Part shown: positions 1-9,315 of the stretch, one piece after another
Position numbering within the stretch: the first letter of the stretch is position 1
Layout of the letters: each line of letters starts with the position of its first letter
NCBI GenBank assembly: GCA_033239125.1
Contig: BSWB01000008.1
Span: 9,702,001-9,766,000 of the forward strand
Origin: Fagopyrum homotropicum
Lineage: Eukaryota; Streptophyta; Magnoliopsida; Caryophyllales; Polygonaceae
DNA length: 64,000 bases
Direction of reading: 5' to 3'
Position numbers and translations under genes: made by a program
Notes under the pieces: generated by a model
Seen by the model: the letters and a program-made list of their open reading frames with translations, nothing else
Databases searched by the model: none
What the model was told of the DNA's origin: nothing

Positions 1-378
1 CTAGATCCAAGCAAGAACTTTAAGAGGATGGAAGAAGAAGGTGATGCCTAAACTAAGTAAGAGGGTTTTCCTTCTCAATACTTAGTATTCAACTTAGACA
101 TCATCTTACAAATGAGCCAAGTCATCCTTATATAGTGGATGGAGGCTAACCAAAGGTCAAAACATAAATGACGGAATTAAAGTCGGAATTAAGTTCCGGT
201 AAACGGAAGGCCTAAAATATGAAAGGTCGGAATTTAATTCACGGAATTAAGTTCCGGAATTAAAGTTCCGAATATAAAAGGCCTATTATTAAATAGCCGA
301 ATAATAATAAACGTTTTCAAAATGTGCGGGTCCTTTTAGCCGGAAACACGGATGACATCGTCATCCGGGGGCGTATCA
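1..378 (-). repeat. LTR of array element (partial, cut by window edge)
   Basis: This stretch matches 1951-2328 and ends in the same GCGTATCA at 371-378. The following bases (379-391) read as a purine-rich tract on the minus strand, AAGAGGAGGAGAA, as expected just upstream of a 3' LTR. Confidence 0.85.
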
Positions 379-389
379 TTCTCCTCCTC

Positions 390-1262
390 TTAAGTCACTT
401 GAGGAACAAGACCCTTGAAATTCAGCCTTGGATGCATATTGTCGGAGTCGGGCGGCTTGGACTTGTAGTCTTTCAAAAGAACGGTAAAGCCACCAAGCTT
501 GTCGAACATAAAGAGGACAAACTCCGGATCGGGAGGCTCGAACTTGTAGTACATGTGGATGGTCTCGCCGGTGAGTTTCTCTACCATGCCGTCTAAGCTT
601 GTGACATTGTACGTCGGAGGCATGCCGGAAAGAAGCAAGGGTAAGCCGGTAAATAAATGATTAGACAAAACAAAGTCAAACCTCGGGTCAACCGGCTCGA
701 ATTTGTAGGCCAACAATATAATGGTGTCATTGTCATGGTTGATGGCTTCTTCACCCTTGATGATGATCTCATCTTTGTCATCTTGAAAATACTCTCCACA
801 TAACGGATTGACAAGATGAATTGGAATAACCGGGGCACAAGTTGTAATGACGACATCTTCCTTGGCCTCTTCTAATGGATCATCACACAACGGTTCTTCT
901 TGTTGGGCAACCGTTGTTAGGACACCCATTTGTGCCTTCAAAGCTTCTAACTCACGCTTGAGAGCATCATTTGTTGCCTTGAGAACAACATACTCCTCTC
1001 GGGAACTAGGATTCCGTCGGGGGGCAACATTGTCAACTTGCTCATGATTGGCACTCCGTTTTGGGGCAACATAGTCATCTTTGAGGGCAATGTCATCAAC
1101 TTGAGCACGCTTTTGGGGAACAAGGTTGACAACGTGTTCATGATTACCACGCCGTCTTGGGGCGCTATAGGTATCCTCCAAATAAGCTTGTCGGTGTGTG
1201 GATACCGTTGGTGCCCTTCCATGGAATAAGTCGGCCGTGGTGGGTCCGGAGGAGGAAACCAC
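390..1262 (-). CDS. Retroelement-borne ORF of unknown function (unit 1)
   Basis: This 290-codon frame is the only sizeable protein in the unit. Its first half is charged, with a likely coiled coil at about residues 100-120 (LKRELEALKAQ). Its second half has three related motifs, YKFEPVDP, YKFEPPDP and YKSKPPDS, about 50 residues apart. I do not recognise a family; there is no zinc knuckle, protease, RT or integrase motif. The natural start may lie upstream at 1393, where a second frame begins MFYVDDDDQFDLYEEW and runs into this region with a frame change between about 1262 and 1190. The frame lies between the primer-binding site and the purine tract, the gag position. It may be a gag-like or accessory protein; that is inference. 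Confidence 0.5.
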   Translation of the reverse strand: MVSSSGPTTADLFHGRAPTVSTHRQAYLEDTYSAPRRRGNHEHVVNLVPQKRAQVDDIALKDDYVAPKRSANHEQVDNVAPRRNPSSREEYVVLKATNDALKRELEALKAQMGVLTTVAQQEEPLCDDPLEEAKEDVVITTCAPVIPIHLVNPLCGEYFQDDKDEIIIKGEEAINHDNDTIILLAYKFEPVDPRFDFVLSNHLFTGLPLLLSGMPPTYNVTSLDGMVEKLTGETIHMYYKFEPPDPEFVLFMFDKLGGFTVLLKDYKSKPPDSDNMHPRLNFKGLVPQVT

Positions 1263-1396
1263 TCATCCTCAAAATATTGTCTCCGTCGGTACCTCCGAGA
1301 GGTTTGTTTGGCCGCTTTGAGCTTTAATTCACGTGGAGAAGGCAACCACTCTTCATACAAATCAAACTGATCATCATCATCAACATAGAACATGAT

Positions 1397-1625
1397 GAAC
1401 GATGAAGAACAATGAAGAACTTCGAAGAACACTGAAGAACGGTTGAAGATCTTCAAAGAACACTGAAGAACACTTGAAGATCTTCGAAGAACACCGAAGA
1501 ACACAATGAAGATCTTCAAAGAACTCCGAAGAACACTTGAAGAAGGATGAAGATCTTCAAAGAACACCGAAGAACAGTTGAAGATCTTCGAAGAACACTG
1601 AATAACTTTGAAGAACACCAAAGAG
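1397..1625 (-). repeat. GAAGAACAC / GAAGATCTTC repeat cluster in element leader
   Basis: Between the primer-binding site and the ORF, the leader is built of irregular repeats of GAAGAACAC interspersed with five copies of the palindrome GAAGATCTTC, spaced roughly 30-40 bp. The same cluster recurs at 3347-3575 and 5297-5525. It reads as an open frame on the minus strand only because the repeat lacks stops. Confidence 0.75.
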
Positions 1626-1685
1626 AGAGAAAAATTTTTTTGATGAACAATCAAGAACACAAGTAAAGAACTTGACCTCGATCCC

Positions 1686-1699
1686 GAGCTCTGATACCA
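1686..1699 (-). other. Primer-binding site (initiator-Met tRNA type)
   Basis: The minus strand reads TGGTATCAGAGCTC one base after the LTR end. This complements the 3' end of plant initiator tRNA-Met. A second copy, TGGTATCAGAGCCG, lies at 1786-1799. Both recur at 3636-3649/3736-3749 and 5586-5599/5686-5699. Confidence 0.8.
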
Positions 1700-1700
1700 A

Positions 1701-2328
1701 TGATAGAATTAAGGGATGATCTAGATCGAGGAGAAACTTCAACTACTTCTTCAACTACCTCGATTCCCAAACGTTTATTATTATTCGGCTCTGATACCAA
1801 TGATAGAATAAAGGGGGATCTAGATCGAGGAGAAACTTCAACTACTTCTTCTTGATCGTTTGAATTGGATCAAACTGAGAGTTTGGGAATCGGAAGCGTT
1901 TAGTTGATCCTTCAAAAGGATCCTCGAGATGTGGAGGCTTGGATCAAAGACTAGATCCAAGCAAGAACTTTAAGAGGATGGAAGAAGAAGGTGATGCCTA
2001 AACTAAGTAAGAGGGTTTTCCTTCTCAATACTTAGTATTCAACTTAGACATCATCTTACAAATGAGCCAAGTCATCCTTATATAGTGGATGGAGGCTAAC
2101 CAAAGGTCAAAACATAAATGACGGAATTAAAGTCGGAATTAAGTTCCGGTAAACGGAAGGCCTAAAATATGAAAGGTCGGAATTTAATTCACGGAATTAA
2201 GTTCCGGAATTAAAGTTCCGAATATAAAAGGCCTATTATTAAATAGCCGAATAATAATAAACGTTTTCAAAATGTGCGGGTCCTTTTAGCCGGAAACACG
2301 GATGACATCGTCATCCGGGGGCGTATCA
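1701..2328 (-). repeat. LTR shared by array units 1 and 2
   Basis: It is bounded by TGATAGAATT at the left and GCGTATCA at the right (TGATA/TATCA termini) and is 628 bp long. A shorter reading of 528 bp (1801-2328) is possible, because the LTR end and primer-binding site are duplicated 100 bp apart. The LTR contains repeated GGAATTAA/TTCCGGAA blocks (about 2129-2220) and a TATA-like box near 2080. Confidence 0.85.
2076..2084 (-). promoter_or_regulatory. Candidate TATA box in array LTR
   Basis: The minus strand reads TATATAAGG inside the LTR, in the same orientation as the element's frame. It recurs in the other LTR copies (for example at 126-134). It is supported by position and sequence only. 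Confidence 0.4.
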
Positions 2329-2339
2329 TTCTCCTCCTC

Positions 2340-3212
2340 TTAAGTCACTTGAGGAACAAGACCCTTGAAATTCAGCCTTGGATGCATATTGTCGGAGTCG
2401 GGCGGCTTGGACTTGTAGTCTTTCAAAAGAACGGTAAAGCCACCAAGCTTGTCGAACATAAAGAGGACAAACTCCGGATCGGGAGGCTCGAACTTGTAGT
2501 ACATGTGGATGGTCTCGCCGGTGAGTTTCTCTACCATGCCGTCTAAGCTTGTGACATTGTACGTCGGAGGCATGCCGGAAAGAAGCAAGGGTAAGCCGGT
2601 AAATAAATGATTAGACAAAACAAAGTCAAACCTCGGGTCAACCGGCTCGAATTTGTAGGCCAACAATATAATGGTGTCATTGTCATGGTTGATGGCTTCT
2701 TCACCCTTGATGATGATCTCATCTTTGTCATCTTGAAAATACTCTCCACATAACGGATTGACAAGATGAATTGGAATAACCGGGGCACAAGTTGTAATGA
2801 CGACATCTTCCTTGGCCTCTTCTAATGGATCATCACACAACGGTTCTTCTTGTTGGGCAACCGTTGTTAGGACACCCATTTGTGCCTTCAAAGCTTCTAA
2901 CTCACGCTTGAGAGCATCATTTGTTGCCTTGAGAACAACATACTCCTCTCGGGAACTAGGATTCCGTCGGGGGGCAACATTGTCAACTTGCTCATGATTG
3001 GCACTCCGTTTTGGGGCAACATAGTCATCTTTGAGGGCAATGTCATCAACTTGAGCACGCTTTTGGGGAACAAGGTTGACAACGTGTTCATGATTACCAC
3101 GCCGTCTTGGGGCGCTATAGGTATCCTCCAAATAAGCTTGTCGGTGTGTGGATACCGTTGGTGCCCTTCCATGGAATAAGTCGGCCGTGGTGGGTCCGGA
3201 GGAGGAAACCAC
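2340..3212 (-). CDS. Retroelement-borne ORF of unknown function (unit 2)
   Basis: The predicted protein is identical to that of unit 1 (290 residues). The same frame break near its 5' end is present, so the break predates the tandem amplification or is a normal feature of the family. Confidence 0.5.
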   Translation of the reverse strand: MVSSSGPTTADLFHGRAPTVSTHRQAYLEDTYSAPRRRGNHEHVVNLVPQKRAQVDDIALKDDYVAPKRSANHEQVDNVAPRRNPSSREEYVVLKATNDALKRELEALKAQMGVLTTVAQQEEPLCDDPLEEAKEDVVITTCAPVIPIHLVNPLCGEYFQDDKDEIIIKGEEAINHDNDTIILLAYKFEPVDPRFDFVLSNHLFTGLPLLLSGMPPTYNVTSLDGMVEKLTGETIHMYYKFEPPDPEFVLFMFDKLGGFTVLLKDYKSKPPDSDNMHPRLNFKGLVPQVT

Positions 3213-3650
3213 TCATCCTCAAAATATTGTCTCCGTCGGTACCTCCGAGAGGTTTGTTTGGCCGCTTTGAGCTTTAATTCACGTGGAGAAGGCAACCACT
3301 CTTCATACAAATCAAACTGATCATCATCATCAACATAGAACATGATGAACGATGAAGAACAATGAAGAACTTCGAAGAACACTGAAGAACGGTTGAAGAT
3401 CTTCAAAGAACACTGAAGAACACTTGAAGATCTTCGAAGAACACCGAAGAACACAATGAAGATCTTCAAAGAACTCCGAAGAACACTTGAAGAAGGATGA
3501 AGATCTTCAAAGAACACCGAAGAACAGTTGAAGATCTTCGAAGAACACTGAATAACTTTGAAGAACACCAAAGAGAGAGAAAAATTTTTTTGATGAACAA
3601 TCAAGAACACAAGTAAAGAACTTGACCTCGATCCCGAGCTCTGATACCAA

Positions 3651-4278
3651 TGATAGAATTAAGGGATGATCTAGATCGAGGAGAAACTTCAACTACTTCT
3701 TCAACTACCTCGATTCCCAAACGTTTATTATTATTCGGCTCTGATACCAATGATAGAATAAAGGGGGATCTAGATCGAGGAGAAACTTCAACTACTTCTT
3801 CTTGATCGTTTGAATTGGATCAAACTGAGAGTTTGGGAATCGGAAGCGTTTAGTTGATCCTTCAAAAGGATCCTCGAGATGTGGAGGCTTGGATCAAAGA
3901 CTAGATCCAAGCAAGAACTTTAAGAGGATGGAAGAAGAAGGTGATGCCTAAACTAAGTAAGAGGGTTTTCCTTCTCAATACTTAGTATTCAACTTAGACA
4001 TCATCTTACAAATGAGCCAAGTCATCCTTATATAGTGGATGGAGGCTAACCAAAGGTCAAAACATAAATGACGGAATTAAAGTCGGAATTAAGTTCCGGT
4101 AAACGGAAGGCCTAAAATATGAAAGGTCGGAATTTAATTCACGGAATTAAGTTCCGGAATTAAAGTTCCGAATATAAAAGGCCTATTATTAAATAGCCGA
4201 ATAATAATAAACGTTTTCAAAATGTGCGGGTCCTTTTAGCCGGAAACACGGATGACATCGTCATTCGGGGGCGTATCA
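3651..4278 (-). repeat. LTR shared by array units 2 and 3
   Basis: It is a near-perfect copy of 1701-2328. The one difference I noticed is at 4265 (T for C) near its right end. Confidence 0.85.
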
Positions 4279-4289
4279 TTCTCCTCCTC

Positions 4290-5162
4290 TTAAGTCACTT
4301 GAGGAACAAGACCCTTGAAATTCAGCCTTGGATGCATATTGTCGGAGTCGGGCGGCTTGGACTTGTAGTCTTTCAAAAGAACGGTAAAGCCACCAAGCTT
4401 GTCGAACATAAAGAGGACAAACTCCGGATCGGGAGGCTCGAACTTGTAGTACATGTGGATGGTCTCGCCGGTGAGTTTCTCTACCATGCCGTCTAAGCTT
4501 GTGACATTGTACGTCGGAGGCATGCCGGAAAGAAGCAAGGGTAAGCCGGTAAATAAATGATTAGACAAAACAAAGTCAAACCTCGGGTCAACCGGCTCGA
4601 ATTTGTAGGCCAACAATATAATGGTGTCATTGTCATGGTTGATGGCTTCTTCACCCTTGATGATGATCTCATCTTTGTCATCTTGAAAATACTCTCCACA
4701 TAACGGATTGACAAGATGAATTGGAATAACCGGGGCACAAGTTGTAATGACGACATCTTCCTTGGCCTCTTCTAATGGATCATCACACAACGGTTCTTCT
4801 TGTTGGGCAACCGTTGTTAGGACACCCATTTGTGCCTTCAAAGCTTCTAACTCACGCTTGAGAGCATCATTTGTTGCCTTGAGAACAACATACTCCTCTC
4901 GGGAACTAGGATTCCGTCGGGGGGCAACATTGTCAACTTGCTCATGATTGGCACTCCGTTTTGGGGCAACATAGTCATCTTTGAGGGCAATGTCATCAAC
5001 TTGAGCACGCTTTTGGGGAACAAGGTTGACAACGTGTTCATGATTACCACGCCGTCTTGGGGCGCTATAGGTATCCTCCAAATAAGCTTGTCGGTGTGTG
5101 GATACCGTTGGTGCCCTTCCATGGAATAAGTCGGCCGTGGTGGGTCCGGAGGAGGAAACCAC
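4290..5162 (-). CDS. Retroelement-borne ORF of unknown function (unit 3)
   Basis: This is the third identical copy of the 290-residue protein. Three identical copies mean either very recent amplification or sequence homogenisation. Confidence 0.5.
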   Translation of the reverse strand: MVSSSGPTTADLFHGRAPTVSTHRQAYLEDTYSAPRRRGNHEHVVNLVPQKRAQVDDIALKDDYVAPKRSANHEQVDNVAPRRNPSSREEYVVLKATNDALKRELEALKAQMGVLTTVAQQEEPLCDDPLEEAKEDVVITTCAPVIPIHLVNPLCGEYFQDDKDEIIIKGEEAINHDNDTIILLAYKFEPVDPRFDFVLSNHLFTGLPLLLSGMPPTYNVTSLDGMVEKLTGETIHMYYKFEPPDPEFVLFMFDKLGGFTVLLKDYKSKPPDSDNMHPRLNFKGLVPQVT

Positions 5163-5600
5163 TCATCCTCAAAATATTGTCTCCGTCGGTACCTCCGAGA
5201 GGTTTGTTTGGCCGCTTTGAGCTTTAATTCACGTGGAGAAGGCAACCACTCTTCATACAAATCAAACTGATCATCATCATCAACATAGAACATGATGAAC
5301 GATGAAGAACAATGAAGAACTTCGAAGAACACTGAAGAACGGTTGAAGATCTTCAAAGAACACTGAAGAACACTTGAAGATCTTCGAAGAACACCGAAGA
5401 ACACAATGAAGATCTTCAAAGAACTCCGAAGAACACTTGAAGAAGGATGAAGATCTTCAAAGAACACCGAAGAACAGTTGAAGATCTTCGAAGAACACTG
5501 AATAACTTTGAAGAACACCAAAGAGAGAGAAAAATTTTTTTGATGAACAATCAAGAACACAAGTAAAGAACTTGACCTCGATCCCGAGCTCTGATACCAA

Positions 5601-6228
5601 TGATAGAATTAAGGGATGATCTAGATCGAGGAGAAACTTCAACTACTTCTTCAACTACCTCGATTCCCAAACGTTTATTATTATTCGGCTCTGATACCAA
5701 TGATAGAATTAAGGGGGAACTAGATCGAGGAGAAACTTCAATTACTTCTTCTTGATCGTTCGAATTGGATCAAACTGAGAGTTTGGGAATCAGAAGCGTT
5801 TAGTTGATCCTTCAAAAGGATCCTCGAGATGTGGAGGCTTGGATCAAAGACTAGATCCAAGCAAGAACTTTAAGAGGATGGAAGAAGAAGGTGATGCCTA
5901 AACTAAGTAAGAGGGTTTTCCTTCTCAATACTTAGTATTCAACTTAGACATCATCTTACAAATGAGTCAAGCCATCCTTATATAGTGGATGGGGGCTAAC
6001 CAAAGGTCAAAACATAAATGACGGAATTAAAGTCGGAATTAAGTTCCGGTAAATGAAAGGCCTAAAATATGAAAGGTCGGAATTTAATTCACGGAATTAA
6101 GTTCCGGAATTAAAGTTCCGAATATAAAAGGCCTATTATTAAATAGCCGAATAATAATAAACGTTTTCAAAATGTGCGGGTCCTTTTAGCCGGAAACACG
6201 GATGACATCGCCATCCGGGGGCGTATCA
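5601..6228 (-). repeat. Terminal LTR of the array (5' LTR on minus strand)
   Basis: It corresponds to 1701-2328 but carries several substitutions, for example at about 5719, 5751, 5761, 5792, 5967-5972, 5992, 6054-6056 and 6211. It is the outermost and most diverged LTR, as expected if the inner units were amplified later. The minisatellite starts directly after its last base at 6228. Confidence 0.85.
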
Positions 6229-6229
6229 G

Positions 6230-6699
6230 TAGGTTTTTGAGCCCTAGACACATGTTGATTAGCATCTTAGGGTAGGTTTTGGGCCCTACGACGTAGGTTG
6301 ATTAGCGTTCTAGAATAGGTTTTGGGCCCTAGGACGCATGTTGATTAGCATCCTCATGTAGGTTTTGGGCCCTAGGACGCAGGTTGAATAGTGTCCTAAG
6401 GTAGGTTTTGGGATCTAGGACGCCGATTGATTAGCGTCTTGGGGTAGGTTTTGGGCCCTAGGACGCATATTAATTAGCGTCATGGGTAGGTTTTTGAGTC
6501 CTAGACACATGTTGATTAGCGTCTTAGGGTAGGTTTTGGGACTAGGACGTAGGTTGATGAGCGTCCTAGGGTAATTTTTGGGCTCTAGAGTGTAGGTTGA
6601 TTAGCGTCTTATGGTAATTTATGGACCCTATGATGCAAGTTGATTAGCATCCTAGGGTAGGTTTAGGGCCCAAGACGTGGGTAGATTAGCGTCTTAGGG
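6230..6699. repeat. 43-bp minisatellite, about 11 copies
   Basis: The monomer is close to TAGGTTTTGGGCCCTAGGAC followed by GCAGGTTGATTAGCGTCCTA and GGG, 43 bp. Copies differ by several substitutions and small indels. Each monomer holds an inverted repeat, CCTAGGACGC and GCGTCCTAGG, separated by about 10 bp, so single strands could fold into a hairpin. It begins two bases after the last base of the preceding LTR. Confidence 0.85.
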
Positions 6700-6920
6700 A
6701 GTTGATACGAAGGGATGAAGTGAGGACTTGATGGACCCTCCTCCCTACTTTGGTCTTTGTTTTGCTAGGTTGACGATAACAACACGCTGGTAGAGTTGGT
6801 TCTAGGACGCCTGTAGGTTGGCATGATAGTCGCCACCCGCCATTACCGACGGCGGTAATGGCGGTACGGCTAGGGTTTGTGTTTTAGGATTTCTTTAGGC
6901 GGAAGCATGTTTATGGATCG
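6700..6920 (-). other. Fragment of retroelement leader, truncated
   Basis: This stretch follows a primer-binding site on the minus strand, so it should be the start of an internal region downstream of the LTR at 6936-8001. It is cut off by the minisatellite. A dyad is visible near 6844-6868 (CCGCCATTACCG...CGGTAATGGCGG). No coding frame is recognisable. Confidence 0.4.
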
Positions 6921-6935
6921 TAGGCTTTGATACCA
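6921..6935 (-). other. Primer-binding site next to element D LTR
   Basis: The minus strand reads TGGTATCAAAGCCTA immediately after the LTR end (...ATCTACA). This is an initiator-Met tRNA-type site with one mismatch. Its presence on the outer side of what is element D's 3' LTR implies a second, mostly lost, internal copy sharing this LTR. Confidence 0.6.
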
Positions 6936-8001
6936 TGTAGATATTTATGAACTTAAGGCTTTTTTATTTCATTGATCAAGTATTGTTTGTATAGACAAAT
7001 ATAAAGGGGCAAAACGATAAACTAACAAATAAAAGAATAAGTCCAAATGTTGCGGGGTTGAGGCCGCATTTTCCCGATCTAGATTAAAAGTCCTTGAACA
7101 CACGCAAAAAAGAAATCTCGGGTAGTTCTTGACAGAATCTCGGGCGAGATTTACCAAGAACAGACCGAGATTTTGATAAGTCAAACCAAAAGAAAACGGA
7201 ATGATGGAATGAGAATGGTTAATTAAGAAGATGATTAATGGAATGGTATATGATAAGTATAGGAAGATAGGACTATGTTAAGACTTGCAAAGAACCTTGA
7301 CCTAGATTGGATCAAAACCCTTAACAAAGAATTACCTTCATCCCTCCTTCTTCAACCTTATACAAACCTTGTAAGTAAGACAAGCACAAGGAAGGACCAA
7401 CTTGACTTGTAGCACCAACCTTCAAAAAGATTAACACACACAAGAACAATCTAGCAAAGATTCACAACTTTTCAATCAAAACCTCTACTTTTGATTGAAT
7501 AGAAATGATAAAATGCAAACTTCCTAAAGAAGTCACAAGTCTCTCACAACAATGTGGAAAAATAACTCTAATCTGATCTACCTAATAATTTCTCCCTTTA
7601 AGGCTATTTATAAGGGAGAACTTCCTATGTAACTTAAGAAAGATATCTTTTAAAAGATAACCTATGAAAGATATTTTTAAAAGATAATGTAGGAAAGAAA
7701 AAAATAATCTCAAAGATAAGATCAAAAACTAACAATTACCTTAAAGAGTGCTTGAGAGATTTTAAGGTAAGAAAATAAAAGATAGTTGCCAAAATTAAAA
7801 GATCTTGGTCGGATCTTCAAGTGCGCGTCAGAGACCAAATCTCAGTTGGAAATCCCGGCCGAGATTCTTGTAGCTCATCCGAGATTTCTTCTCTATAACT
7901 CTTTCTTGATCTTCTTTGTTGGTTTTTCCTCTCGGATCCTTTTATCCCTCGATCTTGTGATTGGTCCTTGTATGAGTGGTGTCGAGTATGGTCTCACATC
8001 A
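6936..8001 (-). repeat. LTR of element D
   Basis: On the minus strand it starts TGATGTGAG and ends ATCTACA (TG...CA), 1066 bp. It is flanked by a purine tract on one side and a primer-binding site on the other. It contains several copies of the dyad AATCTCGG...CGAGATT (about 7117-7176 and 7838-7893). Confidence 0.65.
7604..7612 (-). promoter_or_regulatory. Candidate TATA box in element D LTR
   Basis: The minus strand reads TATAAATAG in the middle of the LTR, oriented with the element. It is supported by sequence and position only. Confidence 0.4.
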
Positions 8002-8016
8002 TACTCCCCTTCTTGG
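8002..8016 (-). other. Polypurine tract of element D
   Basis: The minus strand reads CCAAGAAGGGGAGTA directly before the LTR start TGATGTGAG. Purine-rich tracts at this position prime plus-strand DNA synthesis in LTR elements. Confidence 0.6.
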
Positions 8017-8162
8017 AAAAGATTCGACCTCGAATCTTCACCTTTCTCGTTACTAATCACATAAGAACTCAAGTTTTGTTGGGTAGAAATTGTAGTTACA
8101 CTCTCCTGGAGGATCCCTTGAAGTTTGTAACACTCGTGCCTTGAAGACGAGCCGTGCAACAC
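8017..8162 (-). pseudogene. C-terminal tail of element D polyprotein
   Basis: The minus-strand frame that starts at 8162 includes SRSNLFQEGEYDVRPY and then GPITRSRDKR. Tails of this kind, running across the purine tract into the LTR, are typical of plant gypsy polyproteins. The upstream integrase that should precede it is missing. Confidence 0.5.
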
Positions 8163-8641
8163 TCAACAGTAATGAATCTCGGTCATCATACATAAATCTC
8201 CAGCGAGATTTTGCTTCAAGAATGGCTGAGATGTCTACTACGTTTCGTGCGCCGCTGTTGATGATGCTAACTTGAGAATAGACCATAATTCCATCATCTC
8301 CTGGTGATTCCTAAAATCTCCGGGATCAAGTAGAAATGGCATGCCCATTTGATTTTCCTTGTCCGCTACTAACTTTCCTGCAATAAAACTTACTCGCTTC
8401 CAGAAAGAAAATGGTATAAGATCAAAAGAAAATAAGGAAAATAACTTAACTATATAGTCATTACTATGGAAAGATAGATAAGCGTGATAATTCCTAGAGT
8501 CCCTAAACACACACCGCTTAATGAAATCACTCAAAGACATGAATGATATAACCTGAAAATTCATGGGGTTATGCTCAATTTGTAGTGGGCTTGGCCAACC
8601 AAAAAGGCTCTTGAAGGTGATGCATTGGTGGCTGCAGGAGG
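8163..8641. other. No recognisable feature
   Basis: This stretch lies between the polyprotein tail and the protease remnant of element D. It has dyad-motif copies near 8176-8211 (AATCTCGG, CTCCAGCGAGATTTTG). I see no conserved domain on either strand. Confidence 0.4.
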
Positions 8642-9237
8642 TCACAAATTGGAAAATCTCAGATGGGTTACAAGAATCTCGGGTGAGATTTTGTCAAGAA
8701 CTACCCGAGGTTCATTACTGGAATGTCCTTCGACCGTTTCTTTGTCCAACGCTCGATCTTTGCTTCTTGTCTTCTGCTTCTCATAGGTCTCAATGATCTG
8801 TAAAGGAGTCATGGGCTTGAGTTTTATCTTTTTACCTTTGAATGTGAACATATATTTGTTGGTATGACAATCTTGCTCCACTTTCCGATCATATCGCGAT
8901 GGCGACCTAGCAAAATATGACAAGCTTGCATAGGTACTACATCACACAAGATTTCATCAATGTAATGGCCCAATGTGATAGTCACCTTAACTTGCTTGTT
9001 GACTTTCAAGGTACCACAATTATTCATCCAAGTTTGTTTATAGGGCATAGGGTGATAAAATGTAGGAAGTTGCAATTTAGTAAGAAATTCAATACTAGCA
9101 ATATTACAACAACTACCTCCATCAATGATCATATTACACACCTTTTCCTTAATAAAACACCTAATATGAAAAAGATTTTCTCGTTGGGTATCTTCACTAG
9201 GAGAAATATTGACATGCAACGTCCTTCTAGCAATCAA
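8642..9237 (-). pseudogene. Aspartic protease region of element D
   Basis: Two overlapping frames (9237-8824 and 8923-8642) together carry the retropepsin core: IIDGGSCCNIAS (active site of the D-G-G type seen in this lineage), then CDVVPMQACHILLGR, then RYDRKVEQD and FKGKKIKL. The frame change lies within about 8824-8923. Retropepsin would cleave the Gag-Pol precursor. After about 8690 similarity to the polyprotein stops, which marks one edge of the internal deletion. Confidence 0.65.
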
Positions 9238-9315
9238 AGCTTCTCCATGTTCAAATTCACAACTCTCGTCACTTTTACTAGCACTTTTAGGATCTTCTTC
9301 ACTTTCATAATCCCC

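Larger units (their letters stand above)
1..6228 (-). mobile_element. Tandem array of a small LTR retroelement
   Basis: The same 1950-bp unit recurs at 1, 1951, 3901 and (partial) 5851. On the minus strand each unit reads LTR, primer-binding site, one open frame, purine tract, next LTR. Neighbouring copies share their LTR, so the order is partial LTR (1-378), internal (379-1700), LTR, internal (2329-3650), LTR, internal (4279-5600), LTR (5601-6228). LTR ends are TGATA...TATCA. The first three units are almost identical by eye (one C/T difference at 4265), while the last LTR carries about eight substitutions. There is no reverse transcriptase or integrase frame, so the element is probably non-autonomous. 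Unequal recombination between LTRs is the usual way such arrays form. An assembly artefact cannot be excluded. Confidence 0.85.

Noticed and set aside
1038..1229. Plus-strand open frames across the array (for example 324-596, 847-1047, 1038-1229) in each unit
   Set aside because: They lie opposite the 290-codon minus frame and have no independent domain signature; treated as antisense shadows.
6230..6699. CRISPR-like array of regularly spaced repeats
   Set aside because: The repeats are contiguous 43-bp monomers without unique spacers, in plant DNA; a minisatellite explains them.
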